Source of the DNA: Bifidobacterium breve
GTDB lineage: Bacteria > Actinomycetota > Thermoleophilia > Solirubrobacterales > Solirubrobacteraceae
Assembly: GCA_945889475.1 (NCBI GenBank)
Contig: CAMDBT010000001.1
Location: 62,001 to 126,000 of the forward strand
Length of the DNA stretch: 64,000 nt
Direction of reading: 5' to 3'
The notes under the pieces are model-generated. The model saw only the letters and a list, made by a program, of their open reading frames with translations. It was not told the DNA's origin and made no database searches. The stretch's first letter is position 1, and the number at the start of each line of letters is the position of its first letter. Position numbers and translations under genes: made by a program. Below are positions 36,828 to 45,782 of the stretch, in pieces.

Positions 36828-38216
36828 TCAAGCGCGCTCGAATAACGCGACCGATTCGATGTGCGGCGTCTGCGGAAACATGTCGACTGGGCGCACGCGA
36901 ACCAACTTGTAGCCAGCCTCGACTAGTTGCGCCGCGTTGGGCGCCAGCGTGGTCGGGTTGCAGGAGACGTAAACGATCCGCTTCGCGCCGGCCGCGGCGA
37001 CGCGGGCGACCACCTTCGCCGAGAGGCCGGAGCGCGGTGGGTCGAGCACGATCAGGTCGGGGCGGCCAAGCTCGTCAACGTCCTCCTTCAGCACGACGCG
37101 GACATTGCCAGCGACGAAGCGAGCGTTCGTAATCTCGTTACTGCGCGCGTTACGGCGCGCATCCTCAACCGCCGCTTCAACGATCTCGACACCGATCACT
37201 TCGCCGGCTCGCGGCGCCAGCGTCAGGCCGATCGAGCCGATCCCGCAGCAAAGGTCGTAGACGCGCTCCCAGCCTTTTAGGTCGGCGTACTGGCCGACGG
37301 TGGCGTAGAGCTCCTCAGCCATCTCGGTGTTGGTCTGGAAGAAGGCTTCGCTCCCGAGCGAGAATCGCAGCCCCGAGCATTCCTCTTCGATCGTTGAAAC
37401 ACCGTCGAGCAGGATCTCGGTGCCGCCCTGGGTCGTCTCGCCACTGCTTGGGGCGATCGTCCGGATCACGCTGACGGCGCCGGCCTCGATCATCGCGTCG
37501 GCGAAACGGCGCTGATCAAAGTCGCCGGGCGAGGTGACGATGCGGGCCTGAATCTGGCCGGTGCGACGGCCCTCGCGGACAACGAGATTGCGCAGCAGTC
37601 CTTGATGGGTGCGGCGGTCGTAGGCCTTTAGCCCGCTCGCTTGGCAGCGTGCAAGCGCCGCTTCGCGAATCCGATTGCTGGCCTCGGAGGCGAGCAGGCA
37701 ATCGTCCATCGGCAAGATCCGCGACCACGAACCGGGGGCGTGAAAACCGCAGCAGAGCGTGCCGTCCTCCTCGACACCGAATGAAAACTCAAGCTTGTTT
37801 CGGTAGCGCCACTGTTCGACCGCTGGGATGATCGGCTCGAGCTCGAAGCCATCGAGCTTGCCGATCCGCCTCAGCGCGTCATCAACCTGCTCGCTCTTGA
37901 CCTCCAGCTGACGCTCGTAGCGCAGCACCTGCCACGGAGCGCCGGGGTGGTCGGCGAGCGGCTCGATCCGGTCCGGGCCGGGCTCAAGCATCTCCAGCGG
38001 CCGCGCCTCGGCGAAGGCGCGCTTGCGCTTGGTGACCTGCACCCTGACAAGGTCACCTGGCACGGTGTCGCGCACGAAGATCACATAGCTGCGGTCGGCC
38101 ACCGGCACCCGCGCGATCCCCTTGCCGCCGTTGGCGAGCGTCTCGATCCTCAGCTCGAGCTCGTCGCCGCGATCTATCCGCGACCGTTCACCTGCGGCTG
38201 TCTGCTGCTCGGTCAT
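36828..38216 (-). CDS. rlmD: 23S rRNA (uracil-C5)-methyltransferase, RlmD/RumA family
   Basis: The enzyme methylates U in 23S rRNA with SAM. The 462-residue protein has an N-terminal TRAM domain (LELRIETLANGGKGIARV, VPGDLVRVQV), the SAM loop DLCCGIGSIGLTLA, LDPPRSG, and the nucleophile Cys in YVSCNPTTL. The Fe-S cluster Cys found in E. coli RlmD (CxxC with two others) are replaced: the region reads LADHPGAPWQVLRYERQL. The exact U position (747 or 1939) cannot be told. argF lies 27 nt downstream on the same strand. Confidence 0.92.
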   Translation of the reverse strand: MTEQQTAAGERSRIDRGDELELRIETLANGGKGIARVPVADRSYVIFVRDTVPGDLVRVQVTKRKRAFAEARPLEMLEPGPDRIEPLADHPGAPWQVLRYERQLEVKSEQVDDALRRIGKLDGFELEPIIPAVEQWRYRNKLEFSFGVEEDGTLCCGFHAPGSWSRILPMDDCLLASEASNRIREAALARCQASGLKAYDRRTHQGLLRNLVVREGRRTGQIQARIVTSPGDFDQRRFADAMIEAGAVSVIRTIAPSSGETTQGGTEILLDGVSTIEEECSGLRFSLGSEAFFQTNTEMAEELYATVGQYADLKGWERVYDLCCGIGSIGLTLAPRAGEVIGVEIVEAAVEDARRNARSNEITNARFVAGNVRVVLKEDVDELGRPDLIVLDPPRSGLSAKVVARVAAAGAKRIVYVSCNPTTLAPNAAQLVEAGYKLVRVRPVDMFPQTPHIESVALFERA

Positions 38217-38243
38217 TGAGCTGAGGATCGCAGCTTCGCGGTG

Positions 38244-39128
38244 TTAGTCGGCGGCCAGCAGCCACTCGAGCAGCGCCTTCTGCGCGTGGCGCCGGTTTTC
38301 GGCCTGATCCCAGATCCGCTGACGCTTGCCGTAGAGCAGCTCAGCGGTGATCTCCTCGCCGGGATGTGCCGGCAGGCAGTGGAGCGCGATCGCGCCGTCC
38401 GCGGCGAGCGCGAGCAGCTCATCATCGAGCCGGTACGGTGCCAGCGCGGCGCGGCGCTCGTCGGCCGTCTGCTCGTCGCCCATTGAAACCCAGACGTCGG
38501 TGTAGAGCGCGTCGGCGCCGGTCGCAGCGGCCTGCGGGTCGTTGCTGCGCTCGCCGCCGCAGCCGGGCTCAAGCTCATAGCCCTCCGGCGAGGCGACGAT
38601 CAGACCCAGACCGACGGTCGCGCCGAGCAGTGCCAACGAACGGGCGACATTGTTTCCGTCGCCAACGTAGGCAACGCGAAGCTCGTCCAGCGGCCGCTCG
38701 GGGAAGGCTTCCTGAAGCGTCATCAGGTCGGCCAGTACCTGCGAAGGGTGGTGGAGCTCGGTCAGCATGTTGAAGACCGGGATCGAACCTTCGGCGGCGA
38801 GCTCTTCGATCAGCGCGTCGTGGCCTGTCCGCACGCCGACGGCGCCAACTTGGCCAGAGAGCACGCGGGCAGTGTCGGCGATCGACTCGCCGCGCGAGAG
38901 CTGCATCTCGCCGGGCCGCAGTACTACGGCGTGGCCGCCTAGCTCGCTAACACCAACTTCGTAGGAGAGCCGCGTCCGCGTGCTGGGCTTCTCAAAGATC
39001 AAGGCGACGCTCTTGCCAGCCAGCGCATCAGACGAGTAAGGCGCGGCCTTTAGCTGATGGGCGCGCGCCAGCAACGCGAGCAGCTGCTCGCGGTCAAGCT
39101 CCTGACCGGTGAGAAAGTGGCGTGGCAA
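38244..39128 (-). CDS. argF: Ornithine carbamoyltransferase
   Basis: ArgF makes citrulline from ornithine and carbamoyl phosphate. The 294-residue protein has the carbamoyl-phosphate loop EKPSTRTRLSYEVG, LHHPSQVLADLMT and the ornithine motif HCLPAHPGEEI. The start is TTG (39126-39128), supported by TATCGT 7 nt upstream and by the conserved opening PRHFLTGQELDREQL. No other arginine gene is nearby. The second motif has Ser where HPTQ is common. Confidence 0.95.
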   Translation of the reverse strand: MPRHFLTGQELDREQLLALLARAHQLKAAPYSSDALAGKSVALIFEKPSTRTRLSYEVGVSELGGHAVVLRPGEMQLSRGESIADTARVLSGQVGAVGVRTGHDALIEELAAEGSIPVFNMLTELHHPSQVLADLMTLQEAFPERPLDELRVAYVGDGNNVARSLALLGATVGLGLIVASPEGYELEPGCGGERSNDPQAAATGADALYTDVWVSMGDEQTADERRAALAPYRLDDELLALAADGAIALHCLPAHPGEEITAELLYGKRQRIWDQAENRRHAQKALLEWLLAAD

Positions 39129-39141
39129 GCGCCGGACGATA
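39126..39141 (-). promoter_or_regulatory. Leaderless-type promoter of argF
   Basis: TATCGT (39136-39141, minus strand), 7 nt, then the TTG start. It helps fix the unusual start codon. Confidence 0.4.
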
Positions 39142-39203
39142 AGCCCGTGGCGGCCTTTTAGGCGCGCTATTTGTTGCAGCGGGGCGCAGACTTGGCGCCC
39201 GCG

Positions 39204-39701
39204 TCAGCGACGCTCGTCAAGCTCTTCGCCGCCTCCGCGGCGGATCCCGAAGCCGCGCACAGCGAGGATCGCTCGCTCCCCCAGCGAGCCGCGCTTCGGC
39301 AACACGCCGAGTTGGACGGTCGCGTCGTAGGCATCAAAGAAGGCGCGCACGCGCCAGAGCTTCTCGCGCGGCGGATCGAGCTCGCAGTAGAGAACGACGT
39401 GCACGGTAATCATCTTGTTCGTCGCCGGGATTCCCGCTAGCGCGGCGCGATGAACACCGCTGACGAGCACCGGCACGGCGACATAGCGACCGTCGCTGAG
39501 CCGCTCACCGGCGCTTTCGACCCTCGCGTCGGGAAAGGCCTTCCATAGCTGGGCTGCGCGATCGGCTAGCGCGTCCGGCCCGTAGAGCGGCTCGGTGCCG
39601 CTCGGATCGGTCCAGTGCAGATCGGGCGCGCAGACCTCACGGAAGGCGGCGCGGCGACGCTCGGTCCAAGCCTGCTGAAATGCGTCAAGAAGCTCGTCCA
39701 T
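39204..39701 (-). CDS. SnoaL-like polyketide cyclase/ester cyclase family protein
   Basis: The 165-residue protein fits the ester-cyclase SnoaL layout: an opening helix LLDAFQQAWTERRRAAFREV, then APDLHWTDPSGTEPLYGPDAL, KAFPDARV and a C-terminal strand RVRAFFDAYD. Basic residues at the C-terminus extend beyond the fold. The catalytic role of such proteins varies, and I cannot name a substrate. TAGGCT lies 8 nt before the ATG. It is upstream of argF on the same strand with a 75-nt gap. Confidence 0.82.
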   Translation of the reverse strand: MDELLDAFQQAWTERRRAAFREVCAPDLHWTDPSGTEPLYGPDALADRAAQLWKAFPDARVESAGERLSDGRYVAVPVLVSGVHRAALAGIPATNKMITVHVVLYCELDPPREKLWRVRAFFDAYDATVQLGVLPKRGSLGERAILAVRGFGIRRGGGEELDERR

Positions 39702-39715
39702 CGCGCTTCAGCCTA
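39699..39715 (-). promoter_or_regulatory. Leaderless-type promoter of the SnoaL-like gene
   Basis: TAGGCT (39710-39715, minus strand), 8 nt, then ATG at 39701. The same hexamer precedes lipB and the gene at 54827. Confidence 0.35.
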
Positions 39716-39763
39716 GAGCGGCTGCGGCCAGTCTGCGGCGTAGGCCTGCCAGACTGATGGCCG

Positions 39764-40255
39764 ATGGGACGCCGCAGCCGCAAACAAAGCCTGGCCGAGG
39801 CGAGCGCGCAGTCGGCGCCGAAGAAGCGCCCCAGCGGCGCCGAGCGGGACGAGATCGCGCGCGCTGAGCTAAAGCCGCTGGCGCCCGGCGAGCGGCCGCT
39901 GGCGGTCCAGCTCGCATCCGGCCTAGCCGCCTTACTGGCGCTCGCCAACGTCGCCTTCTACTTCGGCGGCGTTGAGGTTCAAGGCCAGAAGCCAGCGCTA
40001 CTCGGCGTGCTGGCTTTCGCCGCCGTGATGGCGCTGGCAGCCTGGGGAATGTGGAACTTGCGCTACTGGGCGCTGCTCGGCTTCCAAGCGCTGCTGGCGA
40101 TGACGCTGGTGATCTCCGGACTCTCGCTGATGGTCGCCGGCAACCTGTTGGCAGTCGTTCTTTGCGTCGCGATTCTGCTCGGCGGCGGCTGGCTCTTCTG
40201 GAAGCTGATCCGAGTGCTGGGCCGAGTCAAGGTTCCAGCGCTGCGCGGCGACTGA
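39764..40255 (+). CDS. Small integral membrane protein, four helices
   Basis: This 163-residue protein has a basic cytoplasmic N-terminus (RRSRKQSL, KKRPSGAERDE) and four hydrophobic segments: about 46-66, 76-95, 100-120 and 121-145. It ends RVLGRVKVPALRGD. I recognise no family motif; the layout suggests a structural or accessory membrane protein. It lies between a divergent SnoaL-like gene and lpdA, 42 nt before lpdA. No Shine-Dalgarno is evident at the ATG. Confidence 0.78.
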   Translation: MGRRSRKQSLAEASAQSAPKKRPSGAERDEIARAELKPLAPGERPLAVQLASGLAALLALANVAFYFGGVEVQGQKPALLGVLAFAAVMALAAWGMWNLRYWALLGFQALLAMTLVISGLSLMVAGNLLAVVLCVAILLGGGWLFWKLIRVLGRVKVPALRGD

Positions 40256-40285
40256 CGCGCACCGCCCACGACGGCGCCTCTCTCA

Positions 40286-40300
40286 TACACTCGCCAGATG
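40286..40300 (+). promoter_or_regulatory. Leaderless-type promoter of lpdA and the dehydrogenase operon
   Basis: TACACT (40286-40291), 6 nt, then ATG at 40298. This suggests the operon starts at lpdA. Confidence 0.45.
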
Positions 40301-41671
40301 GCACAGGAAAGCTTCGACTGCATCATCATCGGCTCGGGGCCGGGGGGATACGTCGCAGCGATCCGCGCCGCGCAGCTCGGTCTTAGCGTCGCCGTCGTCG
40401 AGCAGGACAAGGTCGGCGGCCGCTGCCTCAACTACGCCTGCATTCCAGCGAAGGCGGTGCTGCGCTCGGCCGACATCTTGGATGAGGTCCGCGAGGCAAG
40501 CGAGTTTGGAATCACTGTCGGCGAGCCAACGGTTGACTTCGGCGCAGTCGGTGAGCGCCGCGAGAAGGTGATCGGCACGCTCGTCGGCGGCGTCGAAATG
40601 CTGCTGAAGAAGAACAAGGTTGAGCTGATCGCCGGAACCGCCACGCTGACCGGCGCGATCAGCGTAAGCGTCGGCGGCCGCGAGCTGGAAGCGTCGAAGG
40701 GGATCATCCTCGCAACCGGCTCCGTTGCTCAAGCGATCCCTGGCGCGAGCTTCGGCGCAACCGTCATCGACACCGCCGACGCTTGGGCTCTCGAGGCCTT
40801 GCCAAAGAAGCTTGCCGTCGTCGGTGCCGGCCCGTCGGGCTGCGAGATCGCCAGCGCTTACGCCCGCTTCGGCGTCGAGGTAGATCTCTTCGAAGCACTC
40901 GATCGCGTGCTGCCGGGCGAGGACAAAGACATCTCTCGGCTCGTCGAGCGGAGCTTCACGGAGCAGGGGATCAGCGTTCACACGTCAACGTTGATCGGCG
41001 ACATCGAGCCCGGTAAGAGATCCGTCAGCTACAGCTACGGCGACGAGACTGGCGAGGCCGACTGGCTCGTGATCGCCGCTGGCCGTGGCGCCGATGTTGA
41101 GAGCCTTGGGCTTGGCGCCGCTGGGCTGGAGCTCGATCAGCACGGCCTGATCGCTGTTGACGGGCAGCTACGCACCAGCGTCCCAGGCCTCTACGCGATC
41201 GGCGACCTCGTTCACGGCCCCGCGCTGGCACACAAGGCAAGCGAAGAAGGAATAATCGCCGCCGAGACGATCGCCGGCGAGAACCCGGCGCCGCTCGATT
41301 ACATCGACATCCCGCGCGCGACATTCTGCGCGCCGAACGTCGCCAGCTTTGGCCTCACCGAAGAGCAGGCCAAAGAGCAAGGCTTCGACGTGACAATCGG
41401 CAAGGTCCCCTACGGCGCCGTCGGTGCAGGCACGCTCTACGGCGACCGCGGCGGGCTGGTCAAAATTGTCGGCGACAAGAAGTACGGCGAACTGCTCGGC
41501 GGCCACATCGTCGGCGCGAAGGCAACAGAGCTGATTCAGGAACTTGTAAACGCGAAGCTGCTTGAGGGTGGTTACCCGGAGGTGGCGCGCTTCGTTCACG
41601 GCCACCCGACGATGAGCGAAGCAGTGCTGGAGGCGGCCCGCGCCGCCGACGGCTGGCTGATTCACGGCTAG
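40298..41671 (+). CDS. lpdA: Dihydrolipoyl dehydrogenase (E3)
   Basis: E3 re-oxidises dihydrolipoyl groups with NAD. The 457-residue flavoprotein has IIGSGPGGYVAAIRAAQLG (FAD site), the redox-active disulfide GGRCLNYACIPAKA, VVGAGPSGCEIASAYARFG (NAD site), and YAIGDLVHGPALAHKAS. The C-terminal HGHPTMSEAV holds the His-Glu pair. The sequence around the disulfide is less usual than GGTCLNxGCIPSK. It heads an operon with the E1 and E2 genes. Confidence 0.95.
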   Translation: MAQESFDCIIIGSGPGGYVAAIRAAQLGLSVAVVEQDKVGGRCLNYACIPAKAVLRSADILDEVREASEFGITVGEPTVDFGAVGERREKVIGTLVGGVEMLLKKNKVELIAGTATLTGAISVSVGGRELEASKGIILATGSVAQAIPGASFGATVIDTADAWALEALPKKLAVVGAGPSGCEIASAYARFGVEVDLFEALDRVLPGEDKDISRLVERSFTEQGISVHTSTLIGDIEPGKRSVSYSYGDETGEADWLVIAAGRGADVESLGLGAAGLELDQHGLIAVDGQLRTSVPGLYAIGDLVHGPALAHKASEEGIIAAETIAGENPAPLDYIDIPRATFCAPNVASFGLTEEQAKEQGFDVTIGKVPYGAVGAGTLYGDRGGLVKIVGDKKYGELLGGHIVGAKATELIQELVNAKLLEGGYPEVARFVHGHPTMSEAVLEAARAADGWLIHG

Positions 41672-41677
41672 GCGCAG

Positions 41678-42256
41678 ATGGGGCAGCAGCCGGCCTTCTA
41701 CTTCGATCTAGCCAGCCCTGAGTGTTATCTCTCGGCAGAACGGATCATGCTGCTGGCGATCGCAGCGGAGTGGGTTCCAATCCGCGGCTCGCAGCTACCG
41801 GCGCTGAGCGACGCAGCGACGCAGCGCGAGCTGACCGAACGTCTGGCCGACGAGCGCTCGCTGCAGCAGCCGCGCTGGCCTTCGCCGTTCCCGTTTGATT
41901 CTGAGCAGGCGATGCTCGCCGCGACCTACGCAAAGCAGATCGGCCGTACCGTGCCGTTCGCACTTGCCGGCTTTCGACAGGCCTATGCCGGCGGCCGTGC
42001 GCTCGATGATCCCGACAACATCGTGATCGCCGGATCGGCCTGCGAGATGCACCCCGCTGCGCTACTGAAAGGCTGCCAGCTGCGCTCCGTCCGCGAAGGC
42101 CTCGATCAGGCGACGACACTGGCTCTGGAGCGTGGCGTGCGCGACGTGCCAGCGGTCTGGGTAGCTGGCGAGGGCGGCCAGCCCGACCAGCTCTTCCACG
42201 GCGACGACCGACTCGAAGCCGCAGCGGCAGCACTGAGCGCACAGGTGCCTACCTAA
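41678..42256 (+). CDS. DsbA-family protein, 2-hydroxychromene-2-carboxylate-isomerase-like
   Basis: The 192-residue protein begins FYFDLASPECYLSAERI, the opening strand of the DsbA/HCCA isomerase fold where glutathione enzymes have SPYS. The helical insert (residues 55-135) and the thioredoxin end VRDVPAVWVAGEGG with cis-Pro after Val are visible. There is no CxxC redox motif, so it is not a disulfide oxidase. It lies between lpdA (6-nt gap) and a small gene that it overlaps (TAATG). A thiol-related accessory role near the lipoyl enzymes is only a guess. Confidence 0.83.
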   Translation: MGQQPAFYFDLASPECYLSAERIMLLAIAAEWVPIRGSQLPALSDAATQRELTERLADERSLQQPRWPSPFPFDSEQAMLAATYAKQIGRTVPFALAGFRQAYAGGRALDDPDNIVIAGSACEMHPAALLKGCQLRSVREGLDQATTLALERGVRDVPAVWVAGEGGQPDQLFHGDDRLEAAAAALSAQVPT

Positions 42257-42507
42257 TGACGGCCTTTCGCGACTACGATGTCGTCGTCACGCGCACCGGC
42301 ATCACGCCCGGGAGGCTGGCGGCTGCAGACCGATTCGACCACATCGAAGTGGTCTCGATCGACGAGCTCGAAGTGGTTCTTTTCTGGGACGTTCCGGCCC
42401 GCGCGACCGGCCGCATGGAAGCCTCGCTACGAGAGGATCTGCAGCGGCTCGAGGGCGACGAGTTCATCGCCCGCTGGAGCGCCGTCGAGAGCGAAGATGA
42501 CTATTAG
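42256..42507 (+). CDS. Small uncharacterised protein in the 2-oxoacid dehydrogenase operon
   Basis: The 83-residue acidic protein is not recognised. Its ATG overlaps the previous stop (TAATG) and pdhA starts 11 nt after it, so it is translated within the operon. The predicted pattern is beta-alpha-beta (YDVVVTRTG, HIEVVSIDELEVVLFWDVP), then a long helix (GRMEASLREDLQRLEGDEFIARW) and an acidic end. There is no signal or membrane segment. Its codon use matches its neighbours. It could be a small binding partner of the complex, which is an inference from position. Confidence 0.75.
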   Translation: MTAFRDYDVVVTRTGITPGRLAAADRFDHIEVVSIDELEVVLFWDVPARATGRMEASLREDLQRLEGDEFIARWSAVESEDDY

Positions 42508-42518
42508 GGTGGTGAAAG

Positions 42519-43565
42519 ATGGCTGACCACCGACTGCCAGAAAATGAGATCGCGCTCGATTGGCTGACGTCGATGACGCTGATCCGCCGTTTCGAAGAGC
42601 GCGCCGGCGAGCAGTACGCGCGTGGGAAGGTTGGCGGATTCCTCCACCTTGCGATTGGCGAGGAGGCGACGATCGTCGGCGCCGTTGCAGCGCTGCGGCC
42701 AACCGACTACATGATCGCCACCTATCGCTCGCACGGCCAAGCGCTGGCGCGCGGCAGCGAACCTGGCCGCGTGATGGCCGAGCTCTTCGGCCGCGTCGAC
42801 GGGCTCTGCCGCGGCCGCGGCGGCTCAATGCACATGTTCGATCGTGAACGGCGCTTCATGGGCGGCTTTGGGATTGTCGGCGGCAACCTGCCGCTGGCGG
42901 CAGGCTTCGGGCTTACCAGCGACTATCTCGGCAGCGACGACGCGACGCTCTGCCAGTTCGGCGACGGGGCCACCAACCAGGGCACCTTCGGCGAGTCCCT
43001 CAACCTTGCTGCGCTCTGGCGTCTGCCTGTCGTTTTCATGGTCACCAACAACCAGTTTGGGATGGGGACCTCGCTCGAGCGCCATTCAGCCCAGACCGAC
43101 CTTCAGCGTAAAGGGGAAGGCTTCGGCGTCCCCGGCATGGAGTGTGACGGCATGGATGTGATCGACACCTGGGCCGTCACCAAGGAGGCGCTGAGGATCG
43201 CTCGCGAGGAACGCCAGCCGGTGCTGGTCGAGGCGATCAACTACCGCTTCCGCGGGCACTCGATTGCTGACCCTGAGGATTACCGCACCGAGGAAGAGGT
43301 GCTGGCTTGGAGCAAACGCGACCCGCTCGTAACCTTCGGCGACAGGCTCGTCGCCGAGGGCGTCTTGAGCGACGAGCAGCGCCAAGCAATCGACCTTGAA
43401 GCAACCGAAACCGTCGACGCGGCGGTCGCCTTCGCGGAGGCCTCGCCGGAGCCGCAGCCAAGCTCGCTTTACGACGACGTCTACGTGCTCAGCGATCAGG
43501 TTCGCGGCTGGTACTCGGCAGATCACCGCGGCGCCGAACTGCGCAAGGGCGAGGAGCTCTCCTGA
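42519..43565 (+). CDS. pdhA: 2-oxoacid (probably pyruvate) dehydrogenase E1 alpha subunit
   Basis: The thiamine-diphosphate enzyme decarboxylates the oxoacid. The 348-residue protein has YRSHGQALARG, GRGGSMHMFD, the TPP motif CQFGDGATNQGTFGESLN ending in VTNNQFGMGT, and a phosphorylation-loop-like YRFRGHSIADPEDYR. The last is typical of alpha subunits. Acetoin dehydrogenase E1 is a close alternative, but the presence of a full E1-E2-E3 set with lipoyl synthesis genes fits a central pyruvate or branched-chain complex. It overlaps pdhB (TGATG). Confidence 0.92.
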   Translation: MADHRLPENEIALDWLTSMTLIRRFEERAGEQYARGKVGGFLHLAIGEEATIVGAVAALRPTDYMIATYRSHGQALARGSEPGRVMAELFGRVDGLCRGRGGSMHMFDRERRFMGGFGIVGGNLPLAAGFGLTSDYLGSDDATLCQFGDGATNQGTFGESLNLAALWRLPVVFMVTNNQFGMGTSLERHSAQTDLQRKGEGFGVPGMECDGMDVIDTWAVTKEALRIAREERQPVLVEAINYRFRGHSIADPEDYRTEEEVLAWSKRDPLVTFGDRLVAEGVLSDEQRQAIDLEATETVDAAVAFAEASPEPQPSSLYDDVYVLSDQVRGWYSADHRGAELRKGEELS

Positions 43566-44569
43566 TGGCCGAGATGCGCTACCGCGAGGCTTTGAACGAA
43601 GCGCTCGCCGAAGAGCTCGAGCGCGATCCGAACGTCTACCTGATGGGGCAGGACATCGGCGTCTTCGGTGGCGCCTTCAAGGTGACCGCGGGGCTGATGG
43701 AACGCTTCGGCGAAGGGCGGATCCGCGACACGCCGATCTCGGAGAACACGATCGTCGGTATCGGCGTCGGCTCGGCTATGACAGGCCTGCGGCCGGTAGT
43801 CGAACTAATGACGATCAACTTCTCGCTTCTCGCGCTCGACCAGATCATCAACCACGCCGCCCACATGCGCTACATGTTCGGCGGCCAAGTCAGCGTGCCG
43901 ATCGTCGTGAGGATGCCGCAAGGCGCCGGCCATCAGCTGGGGCCGACCCACTCGCACAGCTTTGAGGCGCTCTACCTCCACGTGCCGGGGCTGCTGGTTG
44001 CCGTACCGAGCACCGCGGCCGACGCCAAAGGTCTTCTCAAAACGGCGATCCGCGACGATAATCCAGTGATCTTCATCGAACATGAATCGCTTTACAGTCA
44101 GCGTGGCGAGGTTCCTGATGATCCCGACTTCACGATTCCATTTGGCCTCGCAGCGATCCGCCGCGAAGGCACCGACGTGACGATTATCGGCATCTCGCGA
44201 ATGGCGCAGACGGCCGAACGCGCAGCCGAGCAGCTGGCGGCAGAGCATGGCATCGAGGCCGAGGTGATCGACCCGCGGACGCTGCGCCCGCTAGACCTCG
44301 ATGCGATTCTTGAATCGGTCGCCAAGACCAACCGCTGCGTGATTGTCGAAGAGGGCTGGCCGCACGGCGGCGTCGGCGCCAACCTCGCCGCGCTGATCGG
44401 CGAGCAAGGCTTCGACGACCTCGACGCGCCGGTCGGGCGCGTCACCGGAGTTGACGCGCCGATGCCTTACGCGAGGACCCTTGAGCAGATCGCATTCCCT
44501 CACGAGCAGCAGGTGATCGAAGCGACGCTGGCACTGTTCGGTGATCGCAGGAGGGCGTCACGTGGCTGA
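43565..44569 (+). CDS. pdhB: 2-oxoacid dehydrogenase E1 beta subunit
   Basis: The 334-residue beta subunit completes the E1 active site. It shows the family opening RYREALNEALAEELERDPNVYLMGQDIGVFGGAF, then DTPISENTIVGIGVGSAMTGLRPV, and THSHSFEALYLHVPGL. At the C-terminus DLRTLRPLDL-type VIDPRTLRPLD is present. The E1 beta stop overlaps the E2 start by 8 nt. All parts are in frame and of normal length. Confidence 0.94.
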   Translation: MAEMRYREALNEALAEELERDPNVYLMGQDIGVFGGAFKVTAGLMERFGEGRIRDTPISENTIVGIGVGSAMTGLRPVVELMTINFSLLALDQIINHAAHMRYMFGGQVSVPIVVRMPQGAGHQLGPTHSHSFEALYLHVPGLLVAVPSTAADAKGLLKTAIRDDNPVIFIEHESLYSQRGEVPDDPDFTIPFGLAAIRREGTDVTIIGISRMAQTAERAAEQLAAEHGIEAEVIDPRTLRPLDLDAILESVAKTNRCVIVEEGWPHGGVGANLAALIGEQGFDDLDAPVGRVTGVDAPMPYARTLEQIAFPHEQQVIEATLALFGDRRRASRG

Positions 44570-45779
44570 GATCGTGATGCCGCGACTCTCAGACTCAATG
44601 GAGGAAGGGACGATCGTGCGCTGGCTAAAACGCGACGGCGACGAGGTCGCGCGCGGCGAGGATCTGGTCGAGATCGAGACCGACAAGGCGACGATGACCT
44701 ACGAATCAGATACTGCGGGAACGCTGCAGATCACGGCCCAAGAGGGCGCGACGCTGCCGGTCGGGGAGAAGATCGCGATGATCGGCGACGGCGACGGTCA
44801 GCCGCTGGCCGACGCGGCGCCCGCCGCGCCAGTCGCGGAGCTTGAGGCACCAGAACCTGCCACAAGCGCAGATGCGCGCCCAGCGGCCACAGAGCCCGCC
44901 GTAGGCGAGCGTGTCAAGGCTTCACCGGTTGCGCGGCGGATCGCCGGTGAGATCGGCCTCGACCTGCACTCCGTCAGCGGCAGCGGCCCCGGCGGGCGGA
45001 TCGTCAAAGCCGACGTCGAGGATGCCAGCGCCGCTGCGCCAGCGAGCGCATCAGCCAGCTCAGCGCGCGGCGATGAGGCAAGCGGCCGCGGCACGATCAC
45101 GACTACCGAGCCGACCCGCACGCAGGCGCTGATCGCCCGACGAATGGCCCAGTCTCGCGCCACCGTTCCTTCCTTCACGCTGCAGATCAGCGTCGACATG
45201 ACGACCGCGACGACGCTGCGCGACGAGCTAAAAGGCAGTGCCAGCGAAGGCCAAGCGGTGCCGACGATCAACGACATGGTCGTCAAGGCGAGCGCGCTGG
45301 CGCTGCGCGAGCAGCCGCAGGCCAACGGCGCCTGGCGCGACGGTCACTTCGAGCACTACTCGCGAGTGAACATCGGCGTCGCTGTAGCCGGGCCGGGAAC
45401 GCTCGTAGTGCCGACGGTCTTCGACGCCGACGCCAAGACGCTGGCCGAAATCTCGGCCGAGACCGGCGCGCTTGCCGAGCGCGTCCGCAGCGGCACGATC
45501 ACGCCGCCGCAGACGAGCGGCGGCACCTTCACCGTAAGCAACCTCGGAATGTTTGGCGTCCGCAGCTTCGACGCCGTGATCAATACGCCGCAGGCGGCGA
45601 TTCTCGCCGTCGGCGCAGTAGAGCAGCGGCCTGCCGTCCACGAAGGCGAGATTGAGCCGCGGATGCTGATGGAGCTGACGCTCGCCTGCGACCACCGCAT
45701 TCTCTACGGAGCCGACGGAGCCAAGCTGCTCTCGCGGATCAAAGCGCTGCTCGAAGCACCGCTCTCGCTCGCCAGCTGA
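44562..45779 (+). CDS. pdhC: 2-oxoacid dehydrogenase E2 (dihydrolipoyl acyltransferase)
   Basis: This 405-residue E2 carries one lipoyl domain (residues 1-80; lipoylated Lys in EIETDKATMTYES) and an Ala/Pro/Glu linker. A peripheral subunit-binding domain (KASPVARRIAGEIG, GSGPGGRIVKADVE) follows, and then the acyltransferase core ending DHRILYGADGAKLL with catalytic His and Asp. The GTG at 44562 is chosen because of AGGAGGG 8 nt upstream and the classic opening VAEIVMPRLSDSMEEG. The oxoacid specificity cannot be read from it. Confidence 0.95.
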   Translation: MAEIVMPRLSDSMEEGTIVRWLKRDGDEVARGEDLVEIETDKATMTYESDTAGTLQITAQEGATLPVGEKIAMIGDGDGQPLADAAPAAPVAELEAPEPATSADARPAATEPAVGERVKASPVARRIAGEIGLDLHSVSGSGPGGRIVKADVEDASAAAPASASASSARGDEASGRGTITTTEPTRTQALIARRMAQSRATVPSFTLQISVDMTTATTLRDELKGSASEGQAVPTINDMVVKASALALREQPQANGAWRDGHFEHYSRVNIGVAVAGPGTLVVPTVFDADAKTLAEISAETGALAERVRSGTITPPQTSGGTFTVSNLGMFGVRSFDAVINTPQAAILAVGAVEQRPAVHEGEIEPRMLMELTLACDHRILYGADGAKLLSRIKALLEAPLSLAS

Positions 45780-45782
45780 GGC

